Shown here: positions 1 to 6,366 of the stretch, piece by piece | Position numbering within the stretch: position 1 is the stretch's first letter | How the letters are laid out: each line of letters opens with the position of its first letter | DNA from: an uncultured Ruminococcus sp. | GTDB lineage: Bacteria; Bacillota; Clostridia; Oscillospirales; Ruminococcaceae | Length of the DNA stretch: 7,285 nucleotides | Direction: 5' to 3' | Assembly (NCBI GenBank): GCA_947176565.1 | Contig: CAMWRC010000054.1 | Coordinates: 1 to 7,285 of the forward strand | Made by a program: the position numbers and the translations under genes | The notes under the pieces: model-generated | The model's database searches: none | What the model was told of the DNA's origin: nothing | Seen by the model: only the letters and a program-made list of their open reading frames with translations

Positions 1-48
1 GTATAAATCCTATATCAGAACAAATTATAAATTTACATTTTTTCGTAC

Positions 49-77
49 TTGACAAACTTCTGTTTTTGTAGTACAAT
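49..77 (+). promoter_or_regulatory. Sigma-A-type promoter of secA
   Basis: A perfect -35 box TTGACA at 49-54 is separated by exactly 17 bases from TACAAT at 72-77, one mismatch from the TATAAT consensus. Transcription would begin near 84-85, leaving a 5' leader of about 38 bases before the secA start. The bases upstream (1-48) are very AT-rich, with A and T runs that could act as an UP element. There is no TG extended -10 in the right position. The match is strong enough that this is probably a fairly active housekeeping promoter. No operator-like inverted repeat overlaps it. Confidence 0.85.
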
Positions 78-104
78 ATAAAATATGTATAACTATATTA
101 CGTA

Positions 105-116
105 AAGGCGGTAATC
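105..116 (+). promoter_or_regulatory. Extended Shine-Dalgarno of secA
   Basis: AAGGCGGTAATC matches 10 of 12 bases of AAGGAGGTGATC, the full complement of the 16S rRNA 3' tail. It ends 6 bases before the ATG at 123. This unusually long match fixes the secA start, which also agrees with the conserved SecA N-terminus. An 8-base palindrome, TTACGTAA (98-105), touches its 5' edge. Confidence 0.8.
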
Positions 117-122
117 AGACAA

Positions 123-2876
123 ATGGGACTGTTTAAAAATATATTCGGCGCAAACGCTTATTCCAACAGAGAGCTTAAGCGAATTGAACCTATAAAAAAT
201 AAAGTTCTCGCACTTGAGGAAGAATATGGAAATCTTTCAGATGCAGACCTTAAAGCAAAAACGCAGGAATTTAAGGACAGACTTGAAAGCGGTGAGACTC
301 TTGATGATATTCTCCCCGAAGCCCTTGCAACTGTCCGTGAAGGTGCATGGCGTGTTCTTGAAAAGAAACCCTATCCGGTTCAGATAATAGGTGCTATCGT
401 TCTTCATCAGGGACGTATCGCTGAAATGAAAACCGGTGAAGGTAAAACTCTCGTTGCCTGCGTTGCGTCCTATCTCAATGCACTTTCAGGAAAAGGTGTA
501 CACGTTGTTACCGTAAACGACTACCTTGCCAAAACTCAGGCCGAAGAAATGGGAAAAGTACTCCGCTGGCTCGGTCTTACTGTAGGATGTATTCTCCACG
601 GTCTCAACAATGACCAGCGGCGCGCCGCCTATAACTGCGATGTTACATACGGAACAAATAACGAACTCGGATTTGACTATCTCCGTGACAATATGGTAAC
701 CCACAAGGAACAGCGCGTTCAGCGCGAACCTAATTTTGCTATCGTCGATGAGGTCGATTCCATTCTTATTGATGAAGCCCGTACTCCTCTTATTATATCA
801 GGCAAGGGCGATAAATCAACTGACCTTTACTCTATTGCCGACAGATTCGCAAAAATGCTTACACCTACGACTGTTGTTGAAATAGATGACAAGGCTGACC
901 AGGATTCAATAAACGAAACTGCAGACTATATCATTGACGAAAAAGCCAAAACCGCTACAATCACACAGCGCGGCGTAAAAAAAGCCGAGGAGGCTTTCCG
1001 TGTTGAAAATCTTATGGACCCCGAAAATATAACGCTTCTGCATCATATCAATCAGGCGATAAAGGCTAACGGCGTTATGAAAAATGAAATAGATTATGTT
1101 GTTCAGGACGGAGAAATCGTTATCGTTGACGAGTTCACAGGACGTCTGATGCTGGGCAGACGATTCAATGACGGTCTGCATCAGGCTATTGAAGCAAAAG
1201 AGGGCGTTAAAATTAAGAGTGAATCCAAAACTCTTGCTACCATTACATTCCAGAATTTCTTCCGTCTTTATAACAAACTCTCCGGAATGACCGGTACTGC
1301 AATGACCGAAGAGGACGAATTTAAGGAAATCTACAAACTTGATGTAATTGCTATTCCTACAAACAAGCCCGTTATACGTATTGACCATAACGACCAGGTT
1401 TACAGCTCCGAAAAGGGAAAATATTCGGCTATCATTGATAAAATCATCGAATGTCATGATAAAGGACAGCCTATCCTCGTAGGTACTGTTTCAATCGAAA
1501 AATCCGAGCTTCTTTCCGCTATGCTCAAACGCAAGGGCGTAAAGCATGAGGTTCTCAATGCCAAGCATCACGCAAAAGAAGCTGAAATAGTTGCTCAGGC
1601 TGGAAAATTCGGTGCGGTTACTATCGCAACAAATATGGCTGGACGTGGTACTGATATTATGCTCGGCGGAAACGCTGAATTTCTTGCACGCGCCGAACTC
1701 AGAAAACGTGAAATCCCAGAAGATATAATCTCCGAGGCAATCGGATTTGCTGATACGGACAATGAGGAAATTCTCAGCGCGCGTAAGCTTTATCAGGAGC
1801 TTTATAATAAATATAATGCCGAGGTAAAGGAAAAAGCCGCACAGGTTCGTGAAGTCGGAGGTCTTTATATCCTCGGTACTGAACGCCATGAATCACGCCG
1901 TATTGACAATCAGCTCCGCGGACGTTCAGGTCGTCAGGGAGACGAGGGCGAAAGCTGCTTCTTCCTCTCCGTTGAAGATGACCTTATGCGTATATTTGCA
2001 GGCGACCGCCTTGAAAACGTAATGAGAATGCTCAATGTTGATGAAAATATGCCTATTGAATCACGCGCACTTTCACGTATTATCGAATCATCACAGAAAA
2101 AAGTCGAGGGACGTAATTTCAGTATCAGAAAGAACGTTCTCAACTACGACGATGTTATGAATACACAGCGTGAGATTATCTACAATCAGCGTTCACAGGT
2201 TCTCGACGGCGAAGACCTCCATAAGGATATTCTCAAGATGATGGAGGAACTTATTACCGCTACTGTAAATACTTATCTTGCTGATGAAGATGAGCGCGAA
2301 AACTGGAATATCATCGGTCTTAAAGAATATTTCCTCGGCTGGCTTATAGGTGAGGAAGACCTCGAATTTACAGAGGACGAGCTTAAATCAGTTTCCCGCG
2401 AAGAAATAATTTCCGCACTTAATGAAAAATGCAGTGAAATCTATCAGGCAAAAGAGGATCAGTACGGCAGTGAGATTATCCGCGAAGTTGAACGTGTTAT
2501 CCTGCTCAAAGTCGTTGATACAAAGTGGATGTCACATATAGACGATATGGAAGAACTTAAAAAAGGTATCGGTCTGCGCTCATACGGTCAGAAAAATCCC
2601 GTTATTGAGTACAGATACGAAGGATTTGAAATGTTCGATGCTATGGTTGAATCCATACGCGAAGAAACTGTACGTGCGCTCCTTACTGTAAAGCTTCGTC
2701 AGAATGAAGCTCCGGAAAGAGAACAGGTCGCAAAACCGGACGCTCCTAATGCCGGCGCAGGTGACGGAAGTTTCTCGGAACAGGCTGTGTCATCAAAAAT
2801 CGGCGACAATGCCCCGTGTCCATGCGGAAGCGGCAAAAAATATAAAAAATGCTGTAAGCTCAAAGAAAATAATTAG
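123..2876 (+). CDS. secA: Preprotein translocase ATPase SecA
   Basis: This is the motor ATPase of the general secretion pathway. It binds unfolded preproteins and the SecYEG channel at the inner face of the membrane and drives export by ATP hydrolysis. The 917-residue product has the full family architecture. The N-terminus is MGLFKNIFG, the Walker A loop GEGKT is at about 105-109, and the Walker B-type VDEVD is at 208-212, with [11 protein letters not shown] following. The preprotein cross-linking region lies at about 225-370. Next come GMTGTA at 388-393, [10 protein letters not shown] at 503-512 and the arginine-finger segment [12 protein letters not shown] at 599-610. The scaffold/IRA1 region is at about 795-830 ([15 protein letters not shown]). 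The C-terminal tail is flexible and ends in a zinc motif C899-x-C901-x8-C910-C911, which in this family binds SecB-like partners or ribosomes. Length and order are normal for a housekeeping SecA. It is transcribed from the promoter at 49-77. Residue 344 is Leu where many SecA proteins have Pro (TGRLMxGRR), a minor variation. Confidence 0.98.
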   Translation: MGLFKNIFGANAYSNRELKRIEPIKNKVLALEEEYGNLSDADLKAKTQEFKDRLESGETLDDILPEALATVREGAWRVLEKKPYPVQIIGAIVLHQGRIAEMKTGEGKTLVACVASYLNALSGKGVHVVTVNDYLAKTQAEEMGKVLRWLGLTVGCILHGLNNDQRRAAYNCDVTYGTNNELGFDYLRDNMVTHKEQRVQREPNFAIVDEVDSILIDEARTPLIISGKGDKSTDLYSIADRFAKMLTPTTVVEIDDKADQDSINETADYIIDEKAKTATITQRGVKKAEEAFRVENLMDPENITLLHHINQAIKANGVMKNEIDYVVQDGEIVIVDEFTGRLMLGRRFNDGLHQAIEAKEGVKIKSESKTLATITFQNFFRLYNKLSGMTGTAMTEEDEFKEIYKLDVIAIPTNKPVIRIDHNDQVYSSEKGKYSAIIDKIIECHDKGQPILVGTVSIEKSELLSAMLKRKGVKHEVLNAKHHAKEAEIVAQAGKFGAVTIATNMAGRGTDIMLGGNAEFLARAELRKREIPEDIISEAIGFADTDNEEILSARKLYQELYNKYNAEVKEKAAQVREVGGLYILGTERHESRRIDNQLRGRSGRQGDEGESCFFLSVEDDLMRIFAGDRLENVMRMLNVDENMPIESRALSRIIESSQKKVEGRNFSIRKNVLNYDDVMNTQREIIYNQRSQVLDGEDLHKDILKMMEELITATVNTYLADEDERENWNIIGLKEYFLGWLIGEEDLEFTEDELKSVSREEIISALNEKCSEIYQAKEDQYGSEIIREVERVILLKVVDTKWMSHIDDMEELKKGIGLRSYGQKNPVIEYRYEGFEMFDAMVESIREETVRALLTVKLRQNEAPEREQVAKPDAPNAGAGDGSFSEQAVSSKIGDNAPCPCGSGKKYKKCCKLKENN

Positions 2877-2899
2877 GGTATGTCACTACCTATGACAGC

Positions 2900-2925
2900 A
2901 ACAGGCGGCTGAGGTCGCCTGTTTT
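2900..2925 (+). terminator. Weak terminator-like hairpin after secA
   Basis: AACAGGCG (2900-2907) and CGCCTGTT (2916-2923) form a perfect 8-bp stem around an 8-base loop. The stem runs into a T run of only four (2922-2925), two of which are already in the stem. It lies 24 bases after the secA stop. The stem is GC-rich at its top, but the U tract is short for an efficient intrinsic terminator. Partial termination, attenuation or 3'-end protection of secA mRNA are all possible. Confidence 0.5.
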
Positions 2926-2927
2926 GC

Positions 2928-2946
2928 TGAGAATAAGTTCTCATTT
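2928..2946 (+). terminator. Second small hairpin in the secA-lipoprotein gap
   Basis: TGAGAA (2928-2933), a TAAG loop and TTCTCA (2938-2943) make a perfect 6-bp stem with a tetraloop, followed by TTT (2944-2946). It sits only 4 bases after the first hairpin stem and 16 bases before the Shine-Dalgarno of the next gene. On its own it is too weak and its T run too short to call a terminator firmly. As the second of two tandem stem-loops it is more likely part of a read-through or processing element. Confidence 0.35.
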
Positions 2947-2975
2947 ACCGCGACAAAATCATGAGGTGTATGAAT

Positions 2976-4055
2976 ATGAAAAAAACTGCTATTATCCTTG
3001 CTCTTTGCATTGCTGTTCTCAGCGGCTGCGGACATATTGATTCCGTTGAAGTGAACGGCGGTATGAGACCGGTTGAAATCGATGCACGTAATGACAGTAT
3101 AATTGAAAATCCCAGTTATAATCATCACGCCAGCACGAACAGTGCCGCTGAAACCAAATCTGTTGCCGTTCCGGCTGTTACAACTGCAAAAAGAACCGGC
3201 TCTGCAAATCTCGTAAAGCGGACGGGAGTTTATTCAACTGCGGCAGTACATACCGCTGCTCCTGACAGAAATGTTGTACCTGTACCAAAACAGACCGCTG
3301 CACCAAATATTCCGTCAGCATCAGTGCCGCAGACAACTGCATCTGTCCGGACATCAACAACAAATTCTATCAGTGCAAGAACTACAGAATCAACATGCAC
3401 TACTACAGCGAATATTACAACAACTACAGCAGCTGCAACCACAGAACAATCAGATAATCCGGCTATAGTTTCAAATGATGACATCACCTGCTGCGTTGTC
3501 GAAAACGGAATAGAGATAATACGTGAAAATATCGTGATACAGACTATTGAAATTGATACATCCGATATGCTGAACGCCTACACAGAAGGAAACACTGAAC
3601 CACAGACGCGTATAGTAATCAATGACTTCGATTTTGACGGAAATCCAGATATTTTTATACCGCAGGAAATAACTGAAATCAATACTTACGGCATTTTCAG
3701 ACACTATAATCCGGAGACCGGTACGTTTGACGAGTGGGAAGAAATATCAGATATAACCGGATACGCAGAAACCGATGAGGAAAATCATACCATTATTTTC
3801 ACCATAACTAAGAATGATTATGAATACGATACAAAAATATACAGCTGGAATGAGGACGGAAAACTTGTTCCTGTAAGCCGTAAGATACAGTTCCGCATCA
3901 ATGATTCAGAAAGCGAATTGTGGAATGTATATGTCGATTACTGCGAATATCCCGACGGTGAGGAAACTATCGTCAGACGGGAAATACTTATATTCAACGA
4001 TGTTTATGAAGTAGTCGGCTCACAGGAAATAGAAATCGAATGGACACTGAGGTAA
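2976..4055 (+). CDS. Lipoprotein with Thr-rich spacer and DxDxDGxxD domain
   Basis: This is a predicted surface lipoprotein of 359 residues whose function I do not recognise. I chose the ATG at 2976 because GAGGTG (2963-2968) sits 7 bases upstream. The in-frame ATGs at 2961 and 2970 would overlap or abut that site. The signal peptide is MKKTAIILALCIAVLSGC: two lysines, a hydrophobic core and lipobox LSGC, with Cys18 as the lipid-modified residue. Residues about 45-165 form a low-complexity Ala/Thr/Ser/Pro spacer, with 17 Thr in the 42 residues 116-157, probably a wall-spanning stalk. The C-terminal domain (about 172-359) is rich in beta-type and acidic segments and carries the loop DFDFDGNPD (217-225), a plausible Ca2+ site. 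This is followed by a YNPETGTF segment. The same domain recurs in the lipoprotein at 5721. Its cysteines at 141, 172, 173 and 323 are unusual for an exported Gram-positive protein. From memory, the domain resembles XAC2610-like lipoproteins, but this is only a motif-level similarity. The stop is 3 bases before the methyltransferase start. Confidence 0.85.
   Translation: MKKTAIILALCIAVLSGCGHIDSVEVNGGMRPVEIDARNDSIIENPSYNHHASTNSAAETKSVAVPAVTTAKRTGSANLVKRTGVYSTAAVHTAAPDRNVVPVPKQTAAPNIPSASVPQTTASVRTSTTNSISARTTESTCTTTANITTTTAAATTEQSDNPAIVSNDDITCCVVENGIEIIRENIVIQTIEIDTSDMLNAYTEGNTEPQTRIVINDFDFDGNPDIFIPQEITEINTYGIFRHYNPETGTFDEWEEISDITGYAETDEENHTIIFTITKNDYEYDTKIYSWNEDGKLVPVSRKIQFRINDSESELWNVYVDYCEYPDGEETIVRREILIFNDVYEVVGSQEIEIEWTLR
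3129..3470 (+). repeat. Low-complexity Thr/Ala/Ser/Pro-coding tract
   Basis: This part of the first lipoprotein gene encodes a spacer of compositionally biased, mostly non-periodic sequence. The densest Thr stretch is 3393-3443, built from ACA, ACT and ACC codons mixed with GCA and GCT. Short motifs recur in the protein: KRTG twice and TAAP twice, without a strict repeat period. It is a coding feature, not an independent element. Confidence 0.6.
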
Positions 4056-4058
4056 AAT

Positions 4059-4832
4059 ATGTCAGGTTACAGTATTTTTGCAAGATATTACGATGAACTT
4101 ACTTCCAATATAGACTACCGCAGACGAGGGGAATATTTCAGCAGTATCATAAAAAAATTCAGGAAAACAAGCGGAAATATTCTTCTTGACCTTGCTTGTG
4201 GTACGGGAAGTATATCCGAATTTTTTGCCGGCATCGGATATGATGTAATCGGCGTTGACAATTCAGAGGAAATGCTTGGAATCGCACTCGATAAAAAATT
4301 CGACAGCGGTCTTGATATTCAATATCTGTGTCAGGATATGCGGAAACTTGATATGTTCGGCTCTGTGGATATTACTGTGTGCGCTCTTGACAGTATCAAT
4401 CATCTTGGCAGTCTCAGTGATGTGGAAAAGGTTTTCCGCAATGTGGCACTTTTTTCTGAACCGGACGCACTGTTTATATTTGATGTGAACACTCTTTATA
4501 AGCATCGGCATATACTGGCGAATAATACATTCACCTATGAAACAGATAATCTGTATTGCATATGGGAAAATACTCTCGTTCCCGAAACAGACGAAGTAAA
4601 AATGAATCTCGAATTTTTTGAGCTTGAAGAAAACGGACTCTATTCACGGACATCGGACAGATTTTCTGAAAAGGCATACAGTGAGAAAGATATTGAAAAT
4701 ATTCTGACACGTTCAGGCTTTGAAATTCTTGGGAAATACGGCGATGATACATTTGTGCCGCCTGCTCCGGATTCACAGCGCATAGTATATGCCGCACGAT
4801 GCGTGAAAAGCGGTCAGATTATGAAAGGATAA
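4059..4832 (+). CDS. Class I SAM-dependent methyltransferase, substrate unknown
   Basis: This is a cytoplasmic enzyme expected to transfer a methyl group from S-adenosylmethionine. The 257-residue product shows the Rossmann-type fold signature. Motif I is LDLACGTGS at 43-51. An acidic post-I strand, VIGVDNSEEML, lies at 63-73, where the Asp would contact the SAM ribose. QDMR follows at 92-95 and a motif II-like strand at about 104-116 (DITVCALDSINHL). The N-terminal FARYYDELT is typical of small-molecule or generic Methyltransf_25-type enzymes. The central and C-terminal part (about 140-245) should form the substrate-binding region and gives me no clue to the substrate. GAGGT (4049-4053) lies within the end of the preceding lipoprotein gene, 5 bases before this ATG. 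The stop is 3 bases from hslO. Sitting directly before hslO in an operon suggests a stress or protein-maintenance link, but that is inference only. Confidence 0.9.
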   Translation: MSGYSIFARYYDELTSNIDYRRRGEYFSSIIKKFRKTSGNILLDLACGTGSISEFFAGIGYDVIGVDNSEEMLGIALDKKFDSGLDIQYLCQDMRKLDMFGSVDITVCALDSINHLGSLSDVEKVFRNVALFSEPDALFIFDVNTLYKHRHILANNTFTYETDNLYCIWENTLVPETDEVKMNLEFFELEENGLYSRTSDRFSEKAYSEKDIENILTRSGFEILGKYGDDTFVPPAPDSQRIVYAARCVKSGQIMKG

Positions 4833-4835
4833 TAT

Positions 4836-5720
4836 ATGGGTAATTTATACAGAGCGATTTCCGCTGACGGTTCAGCTTTTGCGGCTGTTATAGATGCCGG
4901 CGACATTGTTTCGGAAATCGAAAAAATTCATAAAACTTCAGCTGTAGTTACTGCCGCCCTCGGCAGACTTGCTATAGCGGCTTCGCTTATGGGATATATG
5001 CTCAAAGGCGATGAAAACAGCATAACACTTCGGATAGATTCGGACGGTCAGACAGGTCAGCTTGTTGCGGTTTCGGATTCTATGGGAAATGTAAAAAGCT
5101 GTGTTTCAAATCCAGTTGTTGAAATTCCTCTTAACAGTTCGGGAAAGCTTGACGTTTCCGGAGCAGTAGGAAAAAACGGAACGCTTTCCGTTATTAAGGA
5201 TTTAGGTATGCGCGAACCGTATGTCGGTGTTATTCCGCTCGTTTCAGGAGAAATCGCTGAAGATGTCGCCAGCTACTATGCCACAAGCGAACAGATACCG
5301 ACTGTCTGTGCGCTCGGAGTTCTCGTGGATACTGACCTTTCTGTGAAATCAGCCGGCGGATTCCTTGTTCAGCTTCTCCCTTTCGCGGACGAAAAATGTA
5401 TCGACCAGATTGAAGAAAATATCGCGGCAATGCGTCCGGTTTCCGCGCTTCTTGCCGACGGTGTGACTCCGGAAGAAATAGCTGATATGCTGCTTGCAGG
5501 TCTTGAACCGAATGAGCTTGATAAATCCTCACCAGAATACAAATGCGATTGCAGCCGTCAGCGAACGGAAAAAGTTCTGATAAGCATAGGCAGACAAGAA
5601 CTTGATTCAATTGCCATAGAAGAAAAGAATACCGAAGTTTCATGCCATTTCTGCGGAAAAAAATATGTTTTCACTCCCGCTGAAATAAAAAGGCTTGCTG
5701 AAAGTGCCGGCGAGGAATAA
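4836..5720 (+). CDS. hslO: Redox-regulated chaperone Hsp33
   Basis: Hsp33 is a cytoplasmic holdase chaperone. In the reduced state it binds zinc and is inactive. On oxidation with unfolding it forms disulfides, releases zinc and binds aggregating proteins. The 294-residue product matches the family in length and order. The N-terminal core starts with LYRAISADG. A conserved middle segment includes LRIDSDGQTGQLVAVSD (about 65-81) and a glycine-rich GKLDVSGAVGKNGTLSVIKD stretch (about 103-122). A helical linker covers about 185-225. The C-terminal redox switch has all four zinc cysteines: C237-x-C239 (KCDCS) and C270-x2-C273 (CHFC). AAAGGA (4824-4829) gives a good ribosome binding site 6 bases before the ATG, embedded in the end of the methyltransferase gene. 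The stop codon directly abuts the next start. All key residues are present, so it should be functional. Confidence 0.97.
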   Translation: MGNLYRAISADGSAFAAVIDAGDIVSEIEKIHKTSAVVTAALGRLAIAASLMGYMLKGDENSITLRIDSDGQTGQLVAVSDSMGNVKSCVSNPVVEIPLNSSGKLDVSGAVGKNGTLSVIKDLGMREPYVGVIPLVSGEIAEDVASYYATSEQIPTVCALGVLVDTDLSVKSAGGFLVQLLPFADEKCIDQIEENIAAMRPVSALLADGVTPEEIADMLLAGLEPNELDKSSPEYKCDCSRQRTEKVLISIGRQELDSIAIEEKNTEVSCHFCGKKYVFTPAEIKRLAESAGEE

Positions 5721-6362
5721 ATGAAGAAATTTTTTTTGATTCTAAGTCTTATATGTACTGCCTCTGTGATTACAGGCTGCGGACAGGAAAAAAATCCCTC
5801 TGAATATATAAAAACCGAAAATTTTACAATTTTCTCATCAGTTGCATATCCGGAAGTTGAAATGGTAAACGCAGATTCCGGAACAGTTTCAGCTGAATCA
5901 GTAGCGTTCAGCTACTCACTAAACGGCACATCTGTGGAGCTTTATATCAACAACCAGTTTATCAGGGCTGTTGAATGTAATTACAATCCGAATGCAGATT
6001 ATATCATCATTGAGGATTTCAACTGTGACGGATTCAAGGATATTTTTATTCCTTTTGAAAATGAGAGAAATTACGGCGAATATTACTGCTATCTCCCTGA
6101 AAGCAATGATTTTCAGAAGAATAAATATCTTTCCGATATCGGACAGATAATGACAGTTTCGGATAATATGATGCTTACTCAGGATATGAGCGATACTATG
6201 ATAGAACGATATATATATTATCAATGGGACGGCGACGTGCTTCATACAATACGAAAAACCGAAACATATGTTATATCTGTTGACGGCGAAAAACATACTG
6301 ACATCTACGTGTATGATGAAAACGGAACGCCGCATCTGACTGTAGACAGTGGAAATGAGTGA
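5721..6362 (+). CDS. Second lipoprotein, paralogous to the one at 2976
   Basis: This is a predicted membrane-anchored lipoprotein of 213 residues with no function I recognise. The signal peptide MKKFFLILSLICTASVITGC ends in lipobox ITGC, with Cys20 as the lipidated residue. The mature part has only a short linker, then a domain from about 65 to the end. That domain contains DFNCDGFKD at 99-107, with the same D-x-(D/N)-x-D-G-x-x-D spacing as in the first lipoprotein, followed by IFIP and then YCYLPESNDF and LSDI. The first lipoprotein has IFIP, then RHYNPETGTF and ISDI at matching distances. Strand-like segments before the loop (VELYINNQFIRAVE) and after it (YIYYQWDGD, DGEKHTDIYVYDENG) also have counterparts there. 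The two are therefore homologous, this one lacking the long Thr-rich stalk. Mature cysteines are at 86, 102 and 123. The ATG directly follows the hslO stop. GAGGA at 5712-5716 is its ribosome binding site. Confidence 0.88.
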   Translation: MKKFFLILSLICTASVITGCGQEKNPSEYIKTENFTIFSSVAYPEVEMVNADSGTVSAESVAFSYSLNGTSVELYINNQFIRAVECNYNPNADYIIIEDFNCDGFKDIFIPFENERNYGEYYCYLPESNDFQKNKYLSDIGQIMTVSDNMMLTQDMSDTMIERYIYYQWDGDVLHTIRKTETYVISVDGEKHTDIYVYDENGTPHLTVDSGNE

Positions 6363-6366
6363 TATT

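Noticed and set aside
906..1457. 183-codon open frame on the - strand inside secA
   Set aside because: It lies wholly antisense to well-conserved SecA sequence. Its composition is that of a shadow frame, and no start signal or domain is visible.
2704..2895. 63-codon + strand frame overlapping the secA 3' end and running past its stop
   Set aside because: It is an alternate-frame reading of the SecA tail, including the zinc-motif codons. SecA is complete in its own frame, so there is no sign of a frameshift.
2877..2896. Short inverted repeats GGTA/TACC and GTCA/TGAC just after the secA stop
   Set aside because: The stems are only 4 bp, mutually exclusive and overlapping. They are expected by chance, so they are not listed as an element.
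2961..2975. Upstream ATG codons at 2961 and 2970 as start of the first lipoprotein
   Set aside because: The Shine-Dalgarno GAGGTG at 2963-2968 overlaps or abuts both. The ATG at 2976 has ideal spacing and begins a canonical MKK signal peptide.
3271..3468. Gln-rich 65-codon + strand frame
   Set aside because: It is the shifted reading of the Thr/Ala-rich spacer (ACA and GCA repeats read as CAG and CAA codons) and has no independent support.
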